The notes beneath the pieces were generated by a model that was not told the DNA's origin, did no database searches, and worked only from the letters and a program-made list of their open reading frames with translations. Of a stretch of DNA of 13,041 bases, positions 1 through 6,394 are shown piece by piece. Positions within the stretch are counted from its first letter, which is position 1; every line of letters starts with the position of its first letter. The position numbers and the translations under genes are program-made. The DNA is from Planctomycetota bacterium. Its GTDB lineage: Bacteria; Planctomycetota; Planctomycetia; Isosphaerales; Isosphaeraceae. Location: contig JAJYCH010000051.1 of the NCBI GenBank assembly GCA_021778575.1, positions 1 through 13,041 on the forward strand. Direction: 5' to 3'.

Positions 1-1554
1 AATCTCCTCGGCCGGACTCCGGGCGTCGGTCACTCCGTCGGAGTAGATCACCAGGACGTCGCCGGGAAACAGCTCCACTTCGAGTTGCTTGTACTGCCAG
101 TCAGGCATGATTCCAAGCGGAAAGCCCGAGATATCCTCGCCCAGTTCCTCGACCGTACCATTTGCCCGGCGGAGAAAGAGCGGTGGGTGACCGGCGGAGC
201 AGAAGGTCATCCGGCCCGTCTCGACGTCGAGGACACCCAGGCTCATCGTCATGAACTTCTCATCGATCCCGGCGTCGCAGAGCAGGTTGTTGAGCTTCTC
301 GATCGCTCGCTGCGGCGATTCCTCGGTCGAGATGCAGAACTTGGTGTCGCCCGAAAACTTGGCCATCATCAGGGCCGCCGCGACCCCCTTGCCCGCGACG
401 TCGCCCAGGGCGACGCCAAGCCGGTCCGAGGGGAGCGTCATGAAGTCGTAGTAGTCGCCACCGACTTCGTACGTTGGCTGATAGTAGGCGAAGAACTCGT
501 AGCCAGGGATCTTGGGGACGGATTGCGGCAGGAATCGTTTCTGGACGTTTTCGGCGATGTTCAGGTCGCGTTCGAGTGAGGCGTTCCGAAGCAGCTTCTC
601 ATGCATCGACGCATTCTCGATCGCCACGGCGGCCTGGCCGGCGACGGTCGTCAGGATATCCAGGTCCTCCTGGAGAAACTGGCGACGGCTACTGGTGTCG
701 AGTTGGATGATCCCGAGAACCTCGCTATCCGGCGTCAATAGCGGCACGCACATCACCGAGCGGATCTTGAGATCGGCAATCGAGGCGCTCGTCGGCAAGT
801 CCTGATCGGCTCCGGCATCCTGGCTGAGGACCGCTTTCTTCTGGCCGATGACGTGGTTCACGATCGATCGGCTGATGCTCATGGGAACCTCGTCATCGAA
901 CCGGGCGAGCGGCGACGCAGGCCGGTTCGGCCGATACTTGAACGCCTTGCGGATCAGCTTCTTGGTCGATGGATCGATCAGGATCAAGAATCCGCGTTCG
1001 GACTGCGGGAACAACTCCATCAGGGCTTCGATGATGTTCGGCGCGACGGTGTCGATCTTCAGGTCGCTGGAGAGCTTTCGCGAGATCTCGAGAATCGCCT
1101 TCAGCTTCACCTCGGGCTTGACGGCACTGGCGAGCGAACTGGAACGCGAGGCATCGAGCGTGTGGAGCGCGCCGGAGGTCTCTTCCTGGCCACCCTCGGT
1201 GACGAGCATCTCGTCGGGCAACGCCGGGTGGAGCGGACGGACCGGGTCTCGGGGCACGATCGGGAAGTAGACGAACTCGACGTCGCAGATCTTGATCCGG
1301 TCGTTGGCGGCCAGAACCGGTGGAGCTTCGTCGGGGTTGATTCTCCGATCGTTGAGAAACGTCAGGTTACGCGAATGAAGGTCGACCAGCGTGTAGCGGT
1401 CGCCGGCCTTACGGATCTCGGCATGCTTCCGGCTGACCCCGGTCGAGTCGAGGACGAGCTGGCATTCCTGGAGGCGACCGATGACGTACGTCTCTCCTTT
1501 GATCTCGATCAGTTGCCCGGCAGGCTCGGGACTCACTTTTTTGAGGAACGGCAT
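1..1554 (-). CDS. FHA-GAF-SpoIIE (PPM-type) Ser/Thr phosphatase, 3' end cut by window
   Basis: Reading the minus strand from the ATG at 1554 gives an open frame of 518 codons that reaches base 1 without a stop, so the C-terminus is missing. Residues about 1-100 form an FHA domain (GR at 26-27, SRKHA at 41-45, N63), a phospho-threonine-binding module. Residues about 150-320 resemble a GAF sensor domain. From about 330 on it is an RsbU/SpoIIE-type phosphatase: EVGGDYYDF at 363-371, GDVAGKG at 384-390 and YSDGVTD at 504-510 supply metal-binding aspartates (D367, D385, D506). In RsbU-like proteins this module dephosphorylates anti-sigma-factor antagonists or other phosphoproteins in the cytosol. 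The start is backed by GGAG eight bases before the ATG. It follows the kinase gene by 88 bases on the same strand, so the pair probably forms an operon in which kinase output could be read by the FHA domain (inference). The FHA loop normally reading NGTxVNG is NLTFLND here. Confidence 0.93.
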   Translation of the reverse strand, partial: MPFLKKVSPEPAGQLIEIKGETYVIGRLQECQLVLDSTGVSRKHAEIRKAGDRYTLVDLHSRNLTFLNDRRINPDEAPPVLAANDRIKICDVEFVYFPIVPRDPVRPLHPALPDEMLVTEGGQEETSGALHTLDASRSSSLASAVKPEVKLKAILEISRKLSSDLKIDTVAPNIIEALMELFPQSERGFLILIDPSTKKLIRKAFKYRPNRPASPLARFDDEVPMSISRSIVNHVIGQKKAVLSQDAGADQDLPTSASIADLKIRSVMCVPLLTPDSEVLGIIQLDTSSRRQFLQEDLDILTTVAGQAAVAIENASMHEKLLRNASLERDLNIAENVQKRFLPQSVPKIPGYEFFAYYQPTYEVGGDYYDFMTLPSDRLGVALGDVAGKGVAAALMMAKFSGDTKFCISTEESPQRAIEKLNNLLCDAGIDEKFMTMSLGVLDVETGRMTFCSAGHPPLFLRRANGTVEELGEDISGFPLGIMPDWQYKQLEVELFPGDVLVIYSDGVTDARSPAEEI

Positions 1555-1562
1555 GGAAGCAA

Positions 1563-1566
1563 CTCC
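1563..1566 (-). promoter_or_regulatory. Ribosome binding site of the FHA-GAF-SpoIIE gene
   Basis: On the minus strand GGAG lies eight bases before the ATG at 1554, the usual Shine-Dalgarno spacing. It supports this ATG as the start, as does the FHA domain beginning within a few residues of it. Confidence 0.55.
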
Positions 1567-1625
1567 GTGATCGAGTCCCGATCGCTATCAGAAGAGAGAG
1601 CCAGGCGAGAACAACACGAAAGCGT

Positions 1626-1641
1626 TCGATCGGTCGATCGA
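1626..1641. repeat. Inverted repeat just after the kinase stop
   Basis: The 7-base arms TCGATCG (1626-1632) and CGATCGA (1635-1641) are exact inverted copies separated by GT. In the direction of transcription the repeat comes directly after the kinase stop codon at 1643-1645, inside the 88-base spacer before the phosphatase gene. There is no T tract after it, so it does not look like an intrinsic terminator. It could be a processing or stability element, but CGATCG words are common in this DNA and chance is possible. Confidence 0.35.
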
Positions 1642-1642
1642 T

Positions 1643-3358
1643 TCAACCCTGGAGGTCGCGTCTTTTGATTTCCATCAGGCGGCGGATCAGGTGGGCCTGA
1701 ACATCGGTCAAACCATCCTGTACGGTCTTTGACAAACGGAACCGCCGGGCGTCACCCTTGAGACGCAAAGCAATCTCCAGGCTGAAGTCGACGATTCCGG
1801 GGTCGAACAATTTATTGATGACCGCGTAATTACTATTGTCAAAATGCCCGGTGAACTTTTCCGCATCTCCCTCAAGCGCGGCGGCGCCAAGCAAGATGAC
1901 CTGAGTCAAGACCTCGTTCCGGCCATAATGCGTCGAGGTTCCCAGGACATCGGCGAACGCCTTGAGACGTTCGCCGTCCCTCGCTTGAAACAGTTCGCGA
2001 GCGAGCTGGATGTACGACCGCGACGTCCAGTCGGCGTCATTGGGAAAATATCCCGAGACCGCGACGAACGCCGCCTGACGATCCGATGGCGTGACCTGAA
2101 GCTGGGCGAACCGATATTGCGAGGCGGGCGAATCCTTCTGGGCGATCCGCTCCCAGTCCGGAGCGATCCAGAGCGCCGGAGGGGCGGGTCGCGCGGATTG
2201 ATCGACGCCCAGCAGGTCTTTGGGGCGGGCGCTCCAGCCCATGACGGCACCCAGACTCAGGCCGATAAACGCGGCCCCCACGAGAAAGAGAGCCCGGGGG
2301 CGAACCAGAACGGGACGCCCCTCGGCGACCGTGATCGCCGGCCTTGTGTGGGATTTCGACTTCGATTTCGAGTTGGCGTCGACCAGCGAGAAGACCTCTC
2401 GCGGCGTCGTGTCGATGACCGCGAAACCGGTGGCCGTCGCCAGCGCCGAGACTTGAAGGGATTCGCGGATCTTGCTCAGGTCGCGGAGCATCTCGGCGGC
2501 CGACTGGTAACGATCGGCCGGTGCCTTGGCCATCAGCTTCATCACCAGCTTGCAAAGCTCGGGCGGCAGGTCGGGACGATGGACCGACAGGTCGATCGGG
2601 ATATCGACCACGTGCTTCATCGCCAGCGCCAGAGCATTATCGGCCCGGAACGGCGGTTGCCCCGCGAGCATGTGGTAATAGGTGACCCCGAGCGAATAGA
2701 GGTCGCTCCGATGGTCCATTGCCTGGCCGCGAGCTTGTTCGGGGCTCATGTAGAGCGGCGTGCCCATCGTCACGCCAGGTTGCGTCACGTGGTGGCGGTC
2801 ATCGTCGAGGTTCCGGCAGAGGCCGAAGTCGGCCACCTTGACCTGCCCTTTCTTGGTGAGCAGGAGATTCTCGGGCTTGATGTCGCGATGAACCAGGCCC
2901 ACCTCACCCGCCGCCCCCACGGCGGCTCCCGCCTGGCGCATGATCGAGAGCGAAACGGCGAGGTCGGGTGTGCCCTTCTTGATCAGATACTCGCGAAGAT
3001 TTGTCCCCTGGACATACTCCATCGCGATGAACCGTAGCCCCTCGAAGATCCCGAGCGAGTAAATGTGCACGATATTCGGATGATTCAACTTGGCCGCCGA
3101 CCAAGCCTCGGCCTCGAACCGGCTCAAATAGGTGGGATTCGTCAGATCGGGACGGAGCACCTTGAGCGCGACCAGGCGGTTCAGGCTGATCTGTCGGGCC
3201 AGATAGACTTCGCCCATTCCCCCTCGACCCAGGAGCTTATCGACCTGGAAATCCCCGAGGGAAGCCCCTGTCAAGTCGCGAGCGCGAGGGGCCGGGGTCG
3301 CTGATCCCCAGTTCAGCGGCGTGTCCGTCGACGCCGATGTCCGATCCGGCTGGCTCAT
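1643..3358 (-). CDS. Transmembrane Hanks-type serine/threonine protein kinase
   Basis: A 571-residue protein. The kinase domain covers about residues 37-300: glycine loop GRGGMGEV (44-51), ATP-binding lysine K66 in VALKVL, catalytic loop HRDIKPEN (157-164), DFG (177-179), activation segment ending in GTPLYMSPE (199-207), and DHRSDLYSLG (215-224). All catalytic residues are intact, so it should be active and phosphorylate Ser/Thr. A juxtamembrane stretch with a KSKSKS run (331-336) leads to one hydrophobic segment at about 356-375. Residues 380-571 would then lie outside the cytoplasmic membrane; this part is largely helical, matches no sensor family I recognise (no PASTA, WD40 or TPR pattern is clear), and may be the input domain. 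The kinase is the first gene of a likely two-gene operon with the FHA-GAF-SpoIIE phosphatase. It diverges from the secreted-protein gene at 3639, with 280 bases between them. Many planctomycetes carry large families of such kinases, so its specific targets cannot be named. Confidence 0.96.
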   Translation of the reverse strand: MSQPDRTSASTDTPLNWGSATPAPRARDLTGASLGDFQVDKLLGRGGMGEVYLARQISLNRLVALKVLRPDLTNPTYLSRFEAEAWSAAKLNHPNIVHIYSLGIFEGLRFIAMEYVQGTNLREYLIKKGTPDLAVSLSIMRQAGAAVGAAGEVGLVHRDIKPENLLLTKKGQVKVADFGLCRNLDDDRHHVTQPGVTMGTPLYMSPEQARGQAMDHRSDLYSLGVTYYHMLAGQPPFRADNALALAMKHVVDIPIDLSVHRPDLPPELCKLVMKLMAKAPADRYQSAAEMLRDLSKIRESLQVSALATATGFAVIDTTPREVFSLVDANSKSKSKSHTRPAITVAEGRPVLVRPRALFLVGAAFIGLSLGAVMGWSARPKDLLGVDQSARPAPPALWIAPDWERIAQKDSPASQYRFAQLQVTPSDRQAAFVAVSGYFPNDADWTSRSYIQLARELFQARDGERLKAFADVLGTSTHYGRNEVLTQVILLGAAALEGDAEKFTGHFDNSNYAVINKLFDPGIVDFSLEIALRLKGDARRFRLSKTVQDGLTDVQAHLIRRLMEIKRRDLQG

Positions 3359-3559
3359 GATGAGGAATGCATCCTTCCGGGAAGATCACCGCCAAGAAAT
3401 TCCGCGCACTCACTCGATGGAAGGCCGATATTATTCTAGTTTACGGCAACTCGACCGCCGCCGCAAACCGATCCGACGTCAACGTCGTCCCTCGATCGTC
3501 GATTGGTCGCGAAAAATCGATGGCGACGACTCGATTCCGTCGCCACAAAGTGGTAAATT

Positions 3560-3565
3560 TAGAAT
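3560..3565 (+). promoter_or_regulatory. Candidate -10 box for the secreted-protein gene
   Basis: TAGAAT matches five of six bases of the sigma-70 -10 consensus and sits in the AT-rich patch of an otherwise GC-rich divergent region. No good -35 hexamer is present at 16-19 bases upstream. If used, the leader would be roughly 65-70 bases and would contain the palindrome at 3582-3599. Confidence 0.3.
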
Positions 3566-3581
3566 GTCTGGAAAAGCGGAC

Positions 3582-3599
3582 CACGGCCGATCGGCCGTG
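3582..3599. promoter_or_regulatory. Exact 18-bp palindrome upstream of the secreted-protein gene
   Basis: CACGGCCGATCGGCCGTG reads the same on both strands, with nine-base arms and no spacer. It lies 39 bases before the ATG at 3639 and just downstream of a -10-like TAGAAT. A symmetric site of this size in this position suits an operator for a dimeric repressor. In the RNA it could also form a 7-bp GC-rich hairpin with a GATC loop. No known regulator motif is recognised. Confidence 0.45.
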
Positions 3600-3638
3600 A
3601 GGCTCGGTCCACTCGACGCGATCGGAGATCTCTCGACC

Positions 3639-4427
3639 ATGAAGATCCGCGTGAGATTGGCAGTCGCCACGGCTCTGGGGCTTTTGATCGCCGGTGGCTC
3701 GGTCTTCCAGGCCAGCGCTCAGATTGGCATCGTCACACCCAATCCCTACGGTGCCGACGGTGCCTACAACACCTTCAACACCGGCGGACTTCAGCAAACC
3801 CGGCTCCCACCCCAGGGAATCTGGGCCGAGATCATCAGTGTCAACAATCCCTGGATCGTCATCCAGAATCAAGCCGGCCAGGAATTTCCGATCGCCGCAG
3901 ACCAGATCCGCCAGTTCCTGATCCGCTGGCCGAGCACGACGAACGCCCTCACCAACCGATCCGTGATCGAGGTCACCGGACCGGAAGCAGGGTCCAACGT
4001 GGTGATCGCCGATCACCTGGACGTCTACGAAGGGGCCGACCAGAGCCTGGTTTCCCCCGCCGTGAACAATCTCTACGGATTCAACCGGACACTCTCGGCC
4101 TTCGACACCGACCAGCAAAATACCTACGGCGTCGTCTACTGGATGACTCCCGAAGAATACGCGATCCCCAGCCGGATGCACCTGGTCGGAAATTCGATCG
4201 TTGACGGCAGCGGGGTCGTCAAGGTCACTGGCTTCGGCCAGAACTGGTACACGATCCAGCCCAGCGCCAACGGGATGTCGGTCACCCAGGTCACTCAGGG
4301 AAGTATCACCTACGCGAAACCTGGCGACCTGATCTACTTCATTCCCGCCGGACTGACCCCGAAAAGTCTGTCGGTCGCGCAACTGGTGCTGTACAAGAAA
4401 ATCCCGATCGGTCAGTTTCAGCCCTGA
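3639..4427 (+). CDS. Secreted protein of unknown family, beta-rich
   Basis: A 262-residue protein. I start it at the ATG at 3639 because a Sec signal peptide begins there: basic MKIRVR, a hydrophobic core at about 7-23, and a probable signal peptidase I site ASA|Q at 25-28. GGAGA about ten bases upstream supports this. The open frame continues upstream to 3321, but that would bury the signal peptide behind over 100 residues overlapping the kinase start. The mature chain is low in cysteine and rich in V, I, T, N and Q, suggesting beta structure. There may be two related modules, about 60-131 (WIVIQNQ at 72-78, then VVIADHLDVY) and 191-255 (WYTIQPS at 203-209, then VAQLVLY); this resemblance is weak. 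No catalytic motif or known family is recognised. It is transcribed divergently from the kinase operon and ends at a strong hairpin. Role unknown; envelope or extracellular location inferred. Confidence 0.85.
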   Translation: MKIRVRLAVATALGLLIAGGSVFQASAQIGIVTPNPYGADGAYNTFNTGGLQQTRLPPQGIWAEIISVNNPWIVIQNQAGQEFPIAADQIRQFLIRWPSTTNALTNRSVIEVTGPEAGSNVVIADHLDVYEGADQSLVSPAVNNLYGFNRTLSAFDTDQQNTYGVVYWMTPEEYAIPSRMHLVGNSIVDGSGVVKVTGFGQNWYTIQPSANGMSVTQVTQGSITYAKPGDLIYFIPAGLTPKSLSVAQLVLYKKIPIGQFQP

Positions 4428-4475
4428 TCGCAAGCGGTCCGGACGCGATTGATCAGAGTCAAGACGTACAAGCCA

Positions 4476-4517
4476 CCAACGCCCTGACTACTTCGCTGGA
4501 AGTGATCAGGGCGTTGG
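4476..4517. terminator. Two-way hairpin terminator between convergent genes
   Basis: CCAACGCCCTGA at 4476-4487 pairs without mismatch with TCAGGGCGTTGG at 4506-4517. Inside the loop a second stem forms between ACTTC (4490-4494) and GAAGT (4499-4503) around GCTG, giving about 17 base pairs in all. It lies 48 bases after the secreted-protein stop and 30 bases beyond the stop of the convergent gene at 4548, so it can serve both. The plus-strand downstream sequence is T-rich but broken (CGTTTGTGACTTGTCTTG), so U-tract dependence is imperfect. Confidence 0.75.
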
Positions 4518-4547
4518 CGTTTGTGACTTGTCTTGCTTTCCATCAAA

Positions 4548-6122
4548 TCAAAGCTTCGGAGCAGGCTCGTCGTTTTTCTTCGGGTCGTCGTTCCGGTAGA
4601 GCGGCAGGAAGCGATAATAGACTTCGAGAGTCAGGATCGAGAGCGACGTCTGGTAAAGTCGCCCGGCCCGGATTCCCCAGACGTCGGCCTCCGGAACGAA
4701 CGGGCTCCAACTCCCGTTGTCGCACGACTTGGTCGTCATCTGGCTGGCGACCAGACCGTCGCGGACCCGCGGGTTCCACTGCCGCCACGCCTTGTTGTGC
4801 ATATTGTGGAGAAGCTGGGTCGCGTAATACCAGTAGTAGATATTCCGCTCATTCGACGACTGGAGATCCGCCCAGACTCCCGCGACTCCGGTCTGAAGGT
4901 TCGGGTTATCCTGGGTCCAGCCCAGATACTGACGGCAAAGCAACCCCTCCGCCGTCATGGTCGGTTTGGGGAGTCCGCCCGGGAGATAACTATAAGTCGT
5001 CCGATGCTTGTCGCAGGACGAGACGTCGAGATAGTGAGCACATCCCTTGATGACCGACTTCGGCACTTCCAATCCCGCCAGTCGAGCACTCCGAAGGGCG
5101 AACATCTGCCAGCCAAAGACCGACGTATCCCCTTCCGCTCCCGGATAATAACGCCAGCCGCCATCATACTTGTTCTGCGACTGCGCGATGAAGTTAATCG
5201 CCCGCTGCGCCGGCTCGGCCAGTCTGGGGTCCTTCGACAGTCCGTACGATTCGCAGAGCGCCATCGAGGCGATGGCGTGGCTGTAGAATTGCGAGTGGAT
5301 CTGTCCGCCGAGGAATAATTCGCCCGACTTCTGCTGATTGGCAATGAGCCAGTCGACGCCTCGACGAACTTGTTCCTGATAGCGGCTCGGCTGCGTGTGG
5401 ATATGCCCCGCGCCCAGGAACGGCAGGAGCGCCAGACCGGTCGCCGCGGTATCCGAGACCACGTGGACATCCTCGGGGCAACCGGGGGGAGTCTTGCACT
5501 CGTCGCGTACGTCGAGACTCCAGCCGCCATCCTTGCGCTGGTGGCGCATCAACCAGTCGAGTCCGTTCTGGACGGCGATCTCCGACGCGGAGGTTCCTCC
5601 TTCACGACGGATCAACTGGGCCTTGGAGGCACCCGAACGGCCCGAGAACGGGGCGGTCATGTCCTCGGCATGAATCTTGGGAGCGGTCACCACGTCCGAG
5701 AGACTGGGTAACTTGCTGTTACTCGACCGATTGAGCATCGCCAGCCGAGGCGTGAAGTCGCGATCCGCCGCCATCGTCGGCTGACTGATCCCCGAGTCCG
5801 ACGGGCTCAAGCTGATCGATGGCGACTTCTCGCTCGTCGCTTCGGTATACGGGTCGCCAACCTGATCGGACGGGACGAGCGTCGAGAAATCCTGGTCGGC
5901 CAGCGAGATGATCGTCGAGTCGAACTCTTTTTCGCGGCGAGGCTGGTTGGTCACGTAGACCACCGTGGCCAGGATCACCAGCGCGACACCGTGGACCAGC
6001 AAACTCACGCCCCAGGACGGCAACCAGACCAGCCAGAGCGGCGCGGTCCGGTCAAATCGAGCGAGAAAGCGGCGCGCCCGGACTCGAGCGACTCGGAACC
6101 ATCGTGGTCGGTCGTGACGCAT
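4548..6122 (-). CDS. Membrane-anchored prenyltransferase/squalene-oxidase repeat protein
   Basis: From the ATG at 6122 the protein has 524 residues; a TTG nine codons further upstream (6149) is the alternative start. The N-terminus is strongly basic (about 1-25), followed by one hydrophobic segment at about 30-58, which predicts the remainder outside the cytoplasmic membrane. Residues 60-180 are a Ser/Pro/Thr-rich linker. Residues about 183-505 are an alpha/alpha-barrel of the squalene cyclase/prenyltransferase superfamily, shown by repeated helix-QxxDGGW-type units: NGLDWLMRHQRKDGGWSL (186-203), GVDWLIANQQKSG (255-267), AINFIAQSQNKYDGGWRYY (308-326), GLVASQ with NGSW (456-472), plus DTAATGLALLPFLGAGH (224-240). 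The DxDD acid motif of class II terpene cyclases is not visible, and the anchor is unlike hopanoid cyclases, so terpene cyclisation is unlikely. Such proteins are common in planctomycetes without known function; a scaffold or glycan/peptide-binding role is possible. It lies downstream of the M16 gene but has its own TATAAT. Confidence 0.9.
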   Translation of the reverse strand: MRHDRPRWFRVARVRARRFLARFDRTAPLWLVWLPSWGVSLLVHGVALVILATVVYVTNQPRREKEFDSTIISLADQDFSTLVPSDQVGDPYTEATSEKSPSISLSPSDSGISQPTMAADRDFTPRLAMLNRSSNSKLPSLSDVVTAPKIHAEDMTAPFSGRSGASKAQLIRREGGTSASEIAVQNGLDWLMRHQRKDGGWSLDVRDECKTPPGCPEDVHVVSDTAATGLALLPFLGAGHIHTQPSRYQEQVRRGVDWLIANQQKSGELFLGGQIHSQFYSHAIASMALCESYGLSKDPRLAEPAQRAINFIAQSQNKYDGGWRYYPGAEGDTSVFGWQMFALRSARLAGLEVPKSVIKGCAHYLDVSSCDKHRTTYSYLPGGLPKPTMTAEGLLCRQYLGWTQDNPNLQTGVAGVWADLQSSNERNIYYWYYATQLLHNMHNKAWRQWNPRVRDGLVASQMTTKSCDNGSWSPFVPEADVWGIRAGRLYQTSLSILTLEVYYRFLPLYRNDDPKKNDEPAPKL

Positions 6123-6255
6123 GGATCTCAATCCCCGGGCGGTGCCCAACGGAATCAGGGGCTACTCAGAGAGACGCGCGGTATTCGCCGAATATTCATC
6201 GGACCGCGACCCATCAACTCAACCGAGGGGGAAAGCGCCGGACGGGTCATTCTTC

Positions 6256-6261
6256 ATTATA
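6256..6261 (-). promoter_or_regulatory. Candidate -10 box (TATAAT) for the repeat-protein gene
   Basis: On the minus strand an exact TATAAT occurs here in a GC-rich spacer, after the terminator of the upstream M16 gene and before the ATG at 6122. A -35 hexamer at 16-18 bases upstream is not convincing. The leader would be about 125 bases. Together with the terminator this suggests the repeat-protein gene is transcribed separately from the M16 gene. Confidence 0.4.
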
Positions 6262-6355
6262 GCGGTAACCGAACGCCCAGCGGCTAGCCTCGGTCGCGAA
6301 ATCCGTGAACCTGACGCACGATTTCGGATCGAAACTCACGCTTCCTTCCAGAACG

Positions 6356-6393
6356 AAAAACGCGCGGCTGATTCGCCCACGAATCGCGCTTTT
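6356..6393 (-). terminator. Intrinsic terminator of the M16 peptidase gene
   Basis: Read on the minus strand, GCGC-GATTCG and CGAATC-GCGC arms close over a TGGG loop, with a four-base bulge (AGCC) on the 3' side, and are followed by GTTTTTCGTTC. The A run before and T run after can extend the stem. It begins directly after the M16 stop codon at 6395-6397, the normal place for a rho-independent terminator. Confidence 0.65.
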
Positions 6394-6394
6394 G

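Noticed and set aside
1844..3037. Long open frame antisense to the kinase (397 codons), and a similar one antisense to the SpoIIE gene (853-1668)
   Set aside because: Arg/Gly-rich translations without domains. High-G+C genes create such frames on the opposite strand, and the sense frames hold intact kinase and phosphatase motifs.
3367..3600. 77-residue plus-strand open frame filling the kinase/secreted-protein divergent region
   Set aside because: It starts eight bases from the kinase start on the other strand and covers the region where both promoters must lie. It has no clear ribosome binding site and no recognisable domain, and it contains the palindrome at 3582-3599. Probably a chance frame, although third-codon G+C is moderately high.
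3321..3638. Longer start for the secreted protein at 3321
   Set aside because: It would overlap the kinase start on the opposite strand and place the signal peptide after more than 100 residues. The ATG at 3639 has GGAGA upstream and begins the signal peptide.
6123..6149. TTG start at 6149 for the repeat protein
   Set aside because: It would add only nine residues before the ATG at 6122. The ATG start gives the expected basic N-terminus before the membrane segment. Not fully excluded.
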